This document shows positions 18,301 through 25,746 of a stretch of DNA of 33,760 bases, one piece after another (the first letter of the stretch is position 1; every line of letters starts with the position of its first letter). The notes beneath the pieces were generated by a model. The model searched no databases. It was given only the letters and a program-made list of their open reading frames with translations, and had not been told where the DNA came from. The stretch comes from Pseudomonas sp. S31 (GTDB lineage Bacteria; Pseudomonadota; Gammaproteobacteria; Pseudomonadales; Pseudomonadaceae): positions 1 through 33,760 of the forward strand of contig NZ_JACVVE010000051.1 of the NCBI RefSeq assembly GCF_016648105.1. The letters run 5' to 3'. The translations under genes and the position numbers were made by a program.

Positions 18301-18520
18301 CGGCGACAACCCGATGGTGTCGTACTACCTGAACACGCCGTTGTCCTGGGACAACATCGTGACCTACGACGCCTACGTCAATTACAAGTTGACCGATGAC
18401 ATCAACGTCGAGTTGGTCGGTACCAACTTGAGCAATCTCTACTACCTGGACCCCTTGACCCGTTCGGCCATGCCGGCACCGGGGCGAACCTTGAAAGTTG
18501 GACTGACTGCAAAATTCTAG
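15377..18520 (+). CDS. TonB-dependent receptor with STN signalling domain (hemophore receptor-like)
   Basis: About 1047 aa, long for the family. A signal peptide (roughly residues 1-40, core LSLGIQLALFTCCASA) is followed by an STN domain (about 52-130: YHEFDVQGGALEDALVRLA to VIQLQP), which contacts FecR. A plug domain (about 140-300) and a 22-strand barrel follow, ending in F. Two long outer loops each hold a cysteine pair, Cys727/Cys740 and Cys905/Cys922, suggesting disulfides on the cell surface. The loop around residues 630-775 is unusually long and holds several histidines (HQAHW, RYHR). The start is ambiguous: ATG 15377 or TTG 15368, neither with an ideal ribosome site. Placement before a Slam substrate suggests it takes up the ligand that protein carries. 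Heme is the favoured cargo, inferred only. Confidence 0.93.
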   Translation: MSKGASGFFAPQRGKLSLGIQLALFTCCASASSLQAAVAEPAAALSRQASQYHEFDVQGGALEDALVRLANQADAELYLTGNAFSGLYANPVQGRMTLDMALQRLLEGLPVSFSLGGQADRPVIQLQPAAGASAQNPDDLHPTYVYSQRDGRSRDEKGYSDIYDQDISTVYAGKEQIERYKGAAPADVFKGMLNVYSGDARNSGALDPNVRGIQGPGRVPLTIDGTEQALTVYRGYMGANNRNYIDPNLIGSIKVIKGPNLERNVYSGVGGAVVANTLSVDDILKEGETFGGELKLEGSNNSVSPKLPTLLTGQMPGDDYQYYPINSYYDPSLYKHPRTSSSNGLLSGDDQAYRLALGTRQEHFDLMAAYAYREKGNHYAGKNKSSYYSSGELVDGKWDYVPNLARIYKPGDEVPNTSSKMESWLAKATWKIDEGQTLEFGYRDTDSLYGEILPTRISFFSPGTQYDAATYGVPQWPLSHVQSKAYNLEYKLNPENNPWLDFYSNLWMTRTLSDTYSAGGVPNETTAQYPEFRNTAVANAKHDRVGLTLSNRLQLLDTLGLTLGGSYQHEKLSSGDSIYDPTTFSTTRIFPRAGRREEQEYNFNFDWQPVSFARFTAGGRYSSYWSFDDFLAQNQRDTGVTTDNVQTGRGVTYNTRQTLSDAQWRAVVDEKLAFFNEIWDLFGTPQEERQPTIDLIESETPRVLDTEHQAHWAQDGNGRYHRSNSPCAIAAAAGENILNCSIVGYSSGADARDLEGNLANQPVDVSAKHRRDHGWVPNLSATFYTSENGRFYLRYSEAIRYPSMFESTIGFSASLSPYPLKPEHAHNYEAAYIHNLSGVLGSEQADIKLTYYHNTTNDVIERDPQLMFSNIEKQVTAGVELQGRYDSGRFFTDLSVAHVLKNKVCDENSAITLDPTGGIPNCVDDGFVGGYLAGMAMPEWSANLGIGARFLDRRLEVGGRVIYYKGHDSKFSSNYGDNPMVSYYLNTPLSWDNIVTYDAYVNYKLTDDINVELVGTNLSNLYYLDPLTRSAMPAPGRTLKVGLTAKF

Positions 18521-18607
18521 TGCGTGAGGTGAGTATGGACGGATGAAACCTTCGGTACCGCAAGTGCTTGTCTGTTGATTATTTTTACTTTCTCAAAGGA
18601 TGATGAA

Positions 18608-19366
18608 ATGAAAGCGTTCAATGTTTCCGTACTTGCAATTGCACTGCTGGGCGTGGCTGGGGTGGCCCAGGCCGATGTCGCTTCGGGCCAGAGCTACACC
18701 GGCTCCGTGCAGGTGGGCGGCTCGCAGGGCACTTCCACCAACCATCCAGGCGAGGCTGGCTCGCCAGCCGTGGGCGTGAATGCTTTCTACAACGGCACGC
18801 GGGTGGCCTTCAGCGGCCTCAAGGCGATGGTGCCGGCCGATGCCAATGGGGTCACCACCATCACCCCGGCTATGATGCCGGCTTCGCACGCTGCCCTGGG
18901 CAACTTCGACTTCAAGCAGGTTTCCACCCAGCAGGTGTATTTCGGTGAATGGTCGCAGAACGGCACCACCAACGATCCGACCCGTGTCGTCTACTACTCT
19001 GGCGACACCACTGGCCGGGTGCTGCCGACCACCAACGTCACCTATGCCGTGCAGGGCATCAGCAACTACTCCGGTGCCAACCTGCTCTCCGGCGACCTGA
19101 ACGCGACCTTCGGTGCCGCCACCCCGACCCTGTCGGGCAACCTGGCCAACGGTGCCTTGAAGGTTCAGTTGAACGCCGCGATCAACAAGACCACCGCGGC
19201 CTTCGCCGGTACCGCGACGGCGCTCAACCCGACCACCAACGCCGCGCTGTCGGCCGGTACTACCCAGGGCAGCTTCTTCGGCGCTGGCGCCACCGCCTCC
19301 CTGGCCGGTATCGCCAAGTTCGCCAACCGCAACTACGACACTGCCTTCGGTGGCGTGAAGAAGTAA
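18608..19366 (+). CDS. Secreted hemophilin-like Slam substrate (TbpB-barrel protein)
   Basis: A 252-aa exported protein. An ordinary signal peptide ends at AQA (about residue 22). No cysteine occurs anywhere, so it is not a lipoprotein and should be released rather than tethered. The N-terminal half is rich in Gly, Ser, Thr and Asn and holds the only two histidines, His46 and His94. The C-terminal half alternates like an eight-stranded barrel and ends with a GSFFG ... LAGIAKF ... FGGVKK pattern, as in the TbpB-type barrels of Slam-dependent proteins. The ATG at 18608 has AAAGGA 7 bases before it; an in-frame ATG at 18575 would spoil the signal peptide. Known relatives in gene context are Haemophilus hemophilin and Acinetobacter HphA. 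Ligand binding is inferred. Confidence 0.82.
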   Translation: MKAFNVSVLAIALLGVAGVAQADVASGQSYTGSVQVGGSQGTSTNHPGEAGSPAVGVNAFYNGTRVAFSGLKAMVPADANGVTTITPAMMPASHAALGNFDFKQVSTQQVYFGEWSQNGTTNDPTRVVYYSGDTTGRVLPTTNVTYAVQGISNYSGANLLSGDLNATFGAATPTLSGNLANGALKVQLNAAINKTTAAFAGTATALNPTTNAALSAGTTQGSFFGAGATASLAGIAKFANRNYDTAFGGVKK

Positions 19367-19380
19367 TCCGCTGAGCGGCA

Positions 19381-19416
19381 GGTGGCGGGTGGCCGAGACG
19401 TCGGCTGCCTGCCACC
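19381..19416 (+). terminator. Strong hairpin between hemophore and Slam genes
   Basis: GGTGGCGGGTGGCCGA pairs over all 16 positions with TCGGCTGCCTGCCACC (three wobbles) around a GACG loop, followed by GCTTTTGCG. The T-run is short, so partial termination or 3'-end protection of the hemophore message is more likely than full stop. It lies 14 bases after the hemophore stop and 40 before the Slam start. Confidence 0.65.
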
Positions 19417-19456
19417 GCTTTTGCGCTTCCATTTCGAGGCACCCGAGAACCGAGCA

Positions 19457-20929
19457 ATGCCCCAGTCTTCGTGTTTGCGTCACGTCCTGCTGCTGTACCC
19501 CCTGTTTCTTCTTCCCCCCAACGCCCTGGCCGACCAGGACACCAATCTGCGCCTGAACCAGAGCATCGAATACCGCGCCAACCGCCAGGAGCGGCAACTC
19601 CTCGAAGGCGCGGAGGCCGGCACCACGCTGGTCATCGATGGTCAGGCATACCGGGTGGAAGACAACCTCGACGACCTTGGCCGCGCCCTCTATGTGTCGG
19701 TGCAGCGCCAGCAATGGGCCGATGTCGTCGCGTTTCGCGCTCGCTACATCGCCTTGCCTGGGCACGACCGCATGCTCCTGGCCTACGCCGACGGCGCCTT
19801 GGCCCGTTCGCGTGGCGACCTGGACGCCGCCGAGGTCCACTATCGGCAGCTACTGGCCATGCAGGGGGATTTCCTGCCTGGGCAATTGGAGTTGGCCCGG
19901 GTCCTGTTCGAAAACCGCAAAGACCGCGAGGCTACCACCGCCTTCCGCCAGATCAGCCAGAGCCTGGGCCCCGCCGATGCGCGCAACCAGGGGCTGGGCA
20001 ACACCGTCGACAGCTTCGTCGAGGCGCTGGACCACCGCGAAAGCTGGCAGGGCTCGCTGGCCGTCGGTCCGACGTTCAACGACAACCTCAACCAGTCCTC
20101 GGAAAGCACTACCACCTATCGCCTCGAAACCAGCGACGGGGTGTACCTGGTGCAGCGCAAGATGCCCAAGGCCGTGTCGGCCCACGGCATCGACTACGAA
20201 GCCACGTTGAACAAACGCGTCGCCCTGGCTGGGCACCACGGCGTGTTCGCCCGCGCGCTGGCCTACGGCCAGGCCTATGATGGCCAGGGCAAGTACAACG
20301 AAGACACGTTCATCGGCAACGCCGGCTACAGCTACCAGGATGGGCGCAACCAATACAGCCTGGGCCCGTCGTTCGAATACGACCGTATCGGCAGCGAGCC
20401 CATGTACTCGGCCTGGGGCCTGCGTGGTGAGTGGCTGCACAACCTGTCCGAGACCCGCATGTTCAAGCTTGAGGGTGAATACAAGGACATGGCCTATCGG
20501 CGCCAGGCCGCAGATATCTATGACGGTAGCGCGGCTTCGCTGTATGCCACCCTGTGGCAGGCTTTGCCACGACAGTGGGTGCTGTTCGGCGGCTTCGACC
20601 TCACCGACCGCGACACCCGCGACGCGACCGAGGCCTATTTTCAGAAGGGGCTGCGCCTGGGCGTGGCCAAGGACTTCGACATCGGCCTGAGCGCCGTGCT
20701 GTTCGCCTCCTGGCGGACCCGCCAATACGATGCCTACAGCGCCTTGCTCGACGACCGACGCCACGAGCGCGAGCAGGGCTACACCTTCATCCTGCGTGCG
20801 CCGGGCCTGGCCTTTCACGACCTGGTGCCGAGCCTGACCTTCAAGTACAACCAGGTCAGCAGCAATGTCGACTGGCTGTACAGCTGGGAGCGCAACAGCG
20901 TCAGCCTCAAGCTCGAGAAGCAGTTCTGA
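19457..20929 (+). CDS. Surface lipoprotein assembly modifier (Slam) outer-membrane translocator
   Basis: A 490-aa outer-membrane protein. It has a signal peptide (core HVLLLYPLFLLPPNALA), then a periplasmic part (about 30-190) with TPR-like helices such as LLAYADGALARSRGDLDAAEVHYRQLLA and FLPGQLELARVLFE. A C-terminal barrel (about 195-490) alternates in beta fashion and ends in a terminal Phe (LKLEKQF). This is the two-domain plan of Slam (DUF560), which defines type XI secretion by moving TbpB-barrel clients across the outer membrane. The gene just upstream encodes such a client. The ATG at 19457 is chosen because it opens the signal peptide; its ribosome site is weak, and the frame stays open back to a GTG at 19382 inside the hairpin. 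Confidence 0.88.
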   Translation: MPQSSCLRHVLLLYPLFLLPPNALADQDTNLRLNQSIEYRANRQERQLLEGAEAGTTLVIDGQAYRVEDNLDDLGRALYVSVQRQQWADVVAFRARYIALPGHDRMLLAYADGALARSRGDLDAAEVHYRQLLAMQGDFLPGQLELARVLFENRKDREATTAFRQISQSLGPADARNQGLGNTVDSFVEALDHRESWQGSLAVGPTFNDNLNQSSESTTTYRLETSDGVYLVQRKMPKAVSAHGIDYEATLNKRVALAGHHGVFARALAYGQAYDGQGKYNEDTFIGNAGYSYQDGRNQYSLGPSFEYDRIGSEPMYSAWGLRGEWLHNLSETRMFKLEGEYKDMAYRRQAADIYDGSAASLYATLWQALPRQWVLFGGFDLTDRDTRDATEAYFQKGLRLGVAKDFDIGLSAVLFASWRTRQYDAYSALLDDRRHEREQGYTFILRAPGLAFHDLVPSLTFKYNQVSSNVDWLYSWERNSVSLKLEKQF

Positions 20930-21012
20930 GGGGGGCGACGTCGGCGGCGTTGGCCTCGTCCGGGCATTGGCGGTAAAGTGCCGCTCCCGTTTCGCCAGAG
21001 GCAGCCCGCAAG

Positions 21013-22017
21013 ATGAACCCTACATTCGATATCGCCGTCGTCGGCGCCACCGGCAGCGTCGGTGAAACCCTGGTACAGGTACTCGAAGAACTGGCGTTCC
21101 CGGTCGCCACCCTGCACCTGCTGGCCAGCATGGAGTCGGCGGGTAGCAGCGTGATGTTCGCCGGCAAGAAGCTCAAGGTGCGCGAGGTCGACAGCTTCGA
21201 CTTCGCCCAGGTCAAGCTGGCCTTCTTCGCCGCGGGCCCGGCCGTGAGCCGCAGCTTCGCCAGCAAGGCCGAGCAGGCCGGCTGCACGGTCATCGACCTG
21301 TCTGGTGGCCTGGACGACGCGGTGCCGGTGGTCCCGGAAGCCAACCCCGAGCGCCTCGATGGCCTGCAACTGCCGGCGCGCATCGCCAGCCCCAGCGCCG
21401 CCGCCGTGGCCCTTGCCGTGGCGCTGGCGCCGCTCAAGGGGCTGCTGGCCATCGAACGGGTGCAGGTGATGGCCGCATTGGCGGTATCGGCCCAAGGCCG
21501 CGAGGCGGTCAACGAACTGGCCCGGCAGACCGCCGAGCTGCTCAATGCCCGGCCGCTGGAACCACGCTTCTTCGACCGCCAGGTGGCGTTCAACCTGTTG
21601 CCCCAGGTGGGCGCGGTGGACGAGCAGGGCCACAGCGTCCTCGAGCGGCGGCTTGTCGGCGAGCTACGTGGGCTGCTGGGTTTGGCCGATCTGAAGATTT
21701 CCGTGACCTGCATTCAAGTCCCGGTGTTTTTCGGCGATAGCTTCAGTGTGGCAGTGCAGAGCCGTGCGCCGGTCGATCTTGCCGCGGTCAACCAGGCCTT
21801 GGACAGTGCCGACAGCCTGGAGCTGGTGGAGCCGGACGACTATCCGACCCCGGTAGGCGACGCAGTCGGGCAAGACGTGGTCTATGTTGGTCGTGTACGC
21901 CTGGGTGTCGACGAGCCGGAGCAGCTGAACCTGTGGCTGACCACCGACAACCTGCGCAAGGGCGCTGCCCTCAACGCCGTCCAGGTGGCGCAATTGTTGA
22001 TAAAACATATGGTGTAA
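21013..22017 (+). CDS. usg: Usg-like aspartate-semialdehyde dehydrogenase paralogue
   Basis: A 334-aa protein with the Asd fold: N-terminal Rossmann start FDIAVVGATGSVGETLVQVLEE and a conserved mid-region VIDLSGGLDD...VPEANPE. At the catalytic position, where true Asd has a cysteine (NC), this protein reads IASPSAAAV (residues 124-132), with Ala129 in place of the cysteine. It should therefore lack dehydrogenase activity. Gene order (followed by fimV, truA, accD, folC, cvpA, purF) matches E. coli usg-truA, and Usg is likewise an Asd relative. Many annotations will call it asd; the real asd is at 12475. Its role is unknown. AGAGG lies about 11 bases before the ATG. Confidence 0.85.
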   Translation: MNPTFDIAVVGATGSVGETLVQVLEELAFPVATLHLLASMESAGSSVMFAGKKLKVREVDSFDFAQVKLAFFAAGPAVSRSFASKAEQAGCTVIDLSGGLDDAVPVVPEANPERLDGLQLPARIASPSAAAVALAVALAPLKGLLAIERVQVMAALAVSAQGREAVNELARQTAELLNARPLEPRFFDRQVAFNLLPQVGAVDEQGHSVLERRLVGELRGLLGLADLKISVTCIQVPVFFGDSFSVAVQSRAPVDLAAVNQALDSADSLELVEPDDYPTPVGDAVGQDVVYVGRVRLGVDEPEQLNLWLTTDNLRKGAALNAVQVAQLLIKHMV

Positions 22018-22086
22018 AAGATACTGGCGAGCAATTTTGTCCTACACCGTAACAAGGTGCTGGACGATCCATACAAGGGAAGAGTC

Positions 22087-24729
22087 ATGCTTCGAATTCG
22101 CAAACTGGTTCTGGCCATGGCGGCAGCGTCGGCGCTGTCGTCCGGCATGGCGAACGCCCTGGGGTTGGGTGAGCTGACCCTCAAGTCGGCGCAGAACCAG
22201 CCGCTGGATGCCGAGATCGAGCTGCTCGACGTGCGCGACCTGCGTGCCGCCGAGGTGGCGCCGAGCCTGGCGTCGCCTGAAGAATTCAGCAAGGCCGGAG
22301 TGCCTTACACCACTGAGCTGGAAGGCCTGACGTTCACCCCGGTGATCAACCCCAACGGCAAGAGCGTGTTGCGGGTGACCTCCAGCCAGCCGTTGCCGGG
22401 CACCGTGGTCAAGTTCCTGGTCCAGGTGATGTGGCCCCAGGGCCGCCTGTTGCGTGACTACAGCGTGTTGCTCGACCAGGCCAAGGCCCAGGGCGAGCAG
22501 CCCCAGGCCGGTAATGTCGCCCCGGCGGTCAGCAGCGGGGCGAGTTATACCACCCAGCGCCGCGACACCCTGTGGCAGATCGCCGCGCGCAATGCCAACG
22601 GTGGCTCGGTGCAGCAGGCCATGATCGCCATCCAGGCGCTCAACCCTGACGCCTTTATCGGCAACAACATCAACCAGCTGAAGGTCGGCCAGGTGTTGCG
22701 CCTGCCCGATCAGCAGCAGGTCCAGAGCATTCCCCAGGGCGAAGCCAACCGCGAGGTGGCCGAGCAGTACAGCGCCTGGCGTGAAGGCCGGCGCCTGGGG
22801 CCGCGTGCGCGTCAGCTCGACGCTACCCGCCGTGGCGCCGCCGAGGCCGCGCCAGCACGCGTCGACCAGGGCGACAACCTGCGTCTGGTCAGCCCGGGCA
22901 ACCAGGCCAAGGCCAACGATACCAAGGCCCTCAACGACAAACTGGCCGTGGCCCAGGAGAGCCTGGACACCAGCCGTCGTGACAATGACGAACTCAAGAG
23001 TCGCATGAGCGACCTGCAGAGCCAGTTGGACAAGCTGGAGCGCCTCATCGCGTTGAAGAACGACCAGCTGGCACGCCTGGAAGCGCAAGGGGCCGCCGGA
23101 GCTGGCCCGGCCACTGCGGCGCCGGCTGACCCGGCTGCGACGCAGCCACCTGTCCCGGCTGCGGAGCCGGTGGTCGAGCCTGCTCCTGCGGCCGTCGACA
23201 CCGCTCCTGCAAGCTCGCCAGCGGGCGACCAGCAAGCGGCCGAGAAGCAGCCCGGAGCCCTCGATGACCTGCTCGGCAATCCGCTGCTGCTGGGCCTGAT
23301 CGCCGGCTCGGCCTTGCTCGTGCTGTTGCTGCTGGTGCTGTTGCTGATGCGCAAGCGCAAGGCCCAGCAGGAAGCCGAGAAGCACCTGCGCATGGCCCGT
23401 GCCCTGAGCGAAGAAAACCAACGAGGCGCGGACTTCGACCTGCCGCCGAGCAGCTTCGAGGGCGTGGAGGTCGCGGCGCCGAGCGTGACCTTGTCGCCAG
23501 CCGTGGTGGCGGCCTCCGCCGCCGCTGCCACAGCCGCCGAGAAGCCTGTCGTGGCCGCTCCGGTGGCAGAGCCGGAGCCGGTGATCGACGTGCACGCGCA
23601 GCTGCTCGCCGAGGTCGACCAGAGCATCGCCGCTGGCCGCCTGAACCATGCCGCCGACCTGCTGGAGGCGGCGGTGGCCGCCGAGCCCGAGCGCGACGAC
23701 CTGCGCCTCAAGCTCATGGATGTCTATGCCCGCCAGGGTGACCACAGCGGCTTCGTCGAACAGGAGCGCAAGTTGCCTGGCACCGAGGCCAATACTGCCC
23801 AGGTCGACGATCTCAAGAACCGTTATCCGGCCATGCTCGGCCTTGCCGCCGCCGGTCTGGGCGCTGCCGCCCTGGCAGCGGAAATGGACGAGCAGTACGT
23901 TCAGGACCTGCTGCAGGACCAGCCACCGGCGGACGTCGAAGCGCATGTGGCACCAGAGCTGCAGGCCGAGCCGGAGCCTGAGCCGGAAGTGGACGAGGTC
24001 GGCGAAGCGCCAGCTCCCGAGGTGGACGACCTGGACAGCGCCTTCGACCTCAGCCTGGACGACGACCTGGCGCTGGACGATGCCCTCGAACTGCCGATGC
24101 TCGACGACGTGTCGCTGGATCAGCCGCAGGCCGACGAGGCTCCGGTGGTGCCGCCTGCAGAGCCGGAAACCGACGCCGACGCCGATTTCGAGACCCTGTT
24201 GGCCCAGGCCGAGGCGCCAGCGGTCGATGACCTGGCCGACTTCGACCTCGACGTTGGCGAGCCTGCCGCCCCGGCTGCAACTGATGCCGAGGAGCCGGTC
24301 GACGTGGCTGCAGAACTGGCTGCCTTCGATGCCATGCCCGAGTTCGATCCGATCTCCGAGCTGGAGCTGCCGGAAGACTTCGACCTGTCGCTGTCGCTGG
24401 ACGACGACTCGCCGGCGGCGAAGCACTTCGCCTCGGAGCTCGACGACGTCAACGCCGAGCTCGACAAGCTGTCGCAGAACCTCGAAAGCCCGTCGCTGGA
24501 GCCGCAGTTCACCGCCGAGGACGCCGCCGCCGAGCCTGAGCCGCTGGACGACCTGGACTTCGACTTCTTCTCCGGCACCGACGAAGTGGCGACCAAGCTC
24601 GACCTGGCGCGCGCCTACATCGACATGGGCGACCACCAGGGCGCGCGGGACATCCTCGACGAAGTGGTCAAGGACGGCGACGACACCCAGCGCCAGGAAG
24701 CCGAGGACATGCTGTCGCGGTTGGTCTGA
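22087..24729 (+). CDS. fimV: FimV-like polar hub protein
   Basis: An 880-aa inner-membrane protein that organises polar type IV pili and related functions in Pseudomonas. Visible parts: a signal peptide (1-25), then LGLGELTLKSAQNQPLDAEIEL (family start); a LysM peptidoglycan-binding domain (about 153-212, YTTQRRDTLWQIAARN...GQVLRLP); a coiled coil (about 281-336); a membrane span (about 396-424); a long acidic, Ala/Pro/Asp/Glu-rich cytoplasmic region; and a C-terminal TPR-like FimV domain (DLARAYIDMGDHQGARDILDEV). The ATG at 22087 has AAGGGAAGAG upstream and opens the signal peptide; an earlier in-frame TTG does not. Its neighbours usg and truA are the usual ones in pseudomonads. Confidence 0.95.
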   Translation: MLRIRKLVLAMAAASALSSGMANALGLGELTLKSAQNQPLDAEIELLDVRDLRAAEVAPSLASPEEFSKAGVPYTTELEGLTFTPVINPNGKSVLRVTSSQPLPGTVVKFLVQVMWPQGRLLRDYSVLLDQAKAQGEQPQAGNVAPAVSSGASYTTQRRDTLWQIAARNANGGSVQQAMIAIQALNPDAFIGNNINQLKVGQVLRLPDQQQVQSIPQGEANREVAEQYSAWREGRRLGPRARQLDATRRGAAEAAPARVDQGDNLRLVSPGNQAKANDTKALNDKLAVAQESLDTSRRDNDELKSRMSDLQSQLDKLERLIALKNDQLARLEAQGAAGAGPATAAPADPAATQPPVPAAEPVVEPAPAAVDTAPASSPAGDQQAAEKQPGALDDLLGNPLLLGLIAGSALLVLLLLVLLLMRKRKAQQEAEKHLRMARALSEENQRGADFDLPPSSFEGVEVAAPSVTLSPAVVAASAAAATAAEKPVVAAPVAEPEPVIDVHAQLLAEVDQSIAAGRLNHAADLLEAAVAAEPERDDLRLKLMDVYARQGDHSGFVEQERKLPGTEANTAQVDDLKNRYPAMLGLAAAGLGAAALAAEMDEQYVQDLLQDQPPADVEAHVAPELQAEPEPEPEVDEVGEAPAPEVDDLDSAFDLSLDDDLALDDALELPMLDDVSLDQPQADEAPVVPPAEPETDADADFETLLAQAEAPAVDDLADFDLDVGEPAAPAATDAEEPVDVAAELAAFDAMPEFDPISELELPEDFDLSLSLDDDSPAAKHFASELDDVNAELDKLSQNLESPSLEPQFTAEDAAAEPEPLDDLDFDFFSGTDEVATKLDLARAYIDMGDHQGARDILDEVVKDGDDTQRQEAEDMLSRLV

Positions 24730-24753
24730 TAGAAGGCTGGCCCAGGCACCCTG

Positions 24754-24789
24754 ACGACAACGGCAGCCCTACACGGCTGCCGTTGTCGT
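24754..24789. terminator. 15-bp perfect hairpin between fimV and truA
   Basis: ACGACAACGGCAGCC and GGCTGCCGTTGTCGT are perfect complements around CTACAC. There is no clear T-run, as TTATAATCC follows, so it may act as a rho-assisted or processing hairpin. It abuts a TATAAT (24790-24795). Confidence 0.55.
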
Positions 24790-24795
24790 TATAAT
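24790..24795 (+). promoter_or_regulatory. Candidate -10 box for truA
   Basis: A perfect TATAAT stands 36 bases ahead of the truA start. No convincing -35 is seen, as the expected position lies inside the hairpin. It is supported by the hexamer alone. Confidence 0.35.
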
Positions 24796-24831
24796 CCCCG
24801 CCATTGCGTATCACCTACAGGTTTCACGTTC

Positions 24832-25686
24832 TTGGACATCATCGACACCGCCGCCACCGAATCGGCCGCCGAAGGCTTCACCCGCATCGCCCTGGGCGTG
24901 GAATACAAAGGCTCGCGCTACCGCGGCTGGCAGCGCCAGGCCAGCGGCGTGCCAAGCGTCCAGGAAGCCCTGGAGCGGGCGCTGTCGAAGGTCGCCAACG
25001 AACCCATCGCAGTCGTCTGTGCCGGCCGTACCGACGCCGGCGTGCACGGCTGTGGCCAGGTCGTGCACTTCGATACCCAGGCGCAGCGCGACGAGCGCGC
25101 CTGGACCCTGGGCAGCAACTTCAACCTGCCCCACGACATCAGCGTGGTCTGGGCGCGGCCGATGCCCGCCGACTTCCATGCCCGCTTCAAGGCCACTGCC
25201 CGGCGCTATCGCTACGTCATCTACAACGATCCGATCCGCCCAGCGCACCTGGCCGAGGAAGTCACCTGGAACCACCGGCCGCTGGATGTCGAGCGCATGG
25301 CCGAGGCTGCCCGCTACCTGCTCGGTACCCACGATTTCAGCGCCTTCCGCGCCAGCCAGTGCCAGGCCAAGTCGCCGATCAAGCACATCCATCACCTGCG
25401 CGTCACCCGCCATGGCCGCATGATCGTGCTCGACGTACGCGCCACGGCCTTCCTCCACCACATGGTGCGCAACATCGCCGGGGTGTTGATGACCATCGGT
25501 GCCGGTGAGCGGCCTGCCAGCTGGGCGCGCGAGGTGCTCGAAGGGCGCAACCGGCGCGAGGGCGGCGTGACCGCGCATCCCTATGGCCTGTACCTGGTGC
25601 AGGTGGAATACCCGGAAGCCTTCGAGCTGCCCAGCCGTTACATCGGCCCACACTTTCTCACCGGCTACGAAGCCTTGGCCGACTGA
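24832..25686 (+). CDS. truA: tRNA pseudouridine(38-40) synthase TruA
   Basis: A 284-aa enzyme that isomerises uridines 38-40 in the anticodon stem of many tRNAs. GVEYKGSRYRGWQ is the N-terminal family segment. CAGRTDAGVHGCGQVVHF contains the catalytic Asp68. HHMVRNIAGVLMTIGAGE is the C-terminal signature. The start is a TTG at 24832 with a weak AGG about 10 bases upstream; no in-frame ATG or GTG is found before it, and a GTG at 24898 would remove the first beta strand. About 20 extra residues precede the core compared with short TruA proteins. Confidence 0.94.
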   Translation: MDIIDTAATESAAEGFTRIALGVEYKGSRYRGWQRQASGVPSVQEALERALSKVANEPIAVVCAGRTDAGVHGCGQVVHFDTQAQRDERAWTLGSNFNLPHDISVVWARPMPADFHARFKATARRYRYVIYNDPIRPAHLAEEVTWNHRPLDVERMAEAARYLLGTHDFSAFRASQCQAKSPIKHIHHLRVTRHGRMIVLDVRATAFLHHMVRNIAGVLMTIGAGERPASWAREVLEGRNRREGGVTAHPYGLYLVQVEYPEAFELPSRYIGPHFLTGYEALAD

Positions 25687-25746
25687 CGTCGCCTGGGGCA
25701 TTTGCTACCATCCGGCCTTTGACCAGACACTCAGGGTTTGCAGTCC

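Noticed and set aside
18521..18607. Possible terminator or small gene between receptor and hemophore
   Set aside because: No stem followed by a T-run and no credible reading frame with a ribosome site was seen; the gap looks like a plain leader for the hemophore gene.
13588..21012. Mobile-element ends around the Slam cassette
   Set aside because: No transposase, integrase, terminal inverted repeats or target-site duplication could be found by eye at either edge.
22042..24636. 864-codon minus-strand frame opposite fimV
   Set aside because: It mirrors the acidic, Ala-rich fimV coding sequence and shows no recognisable domain or ribosome site.
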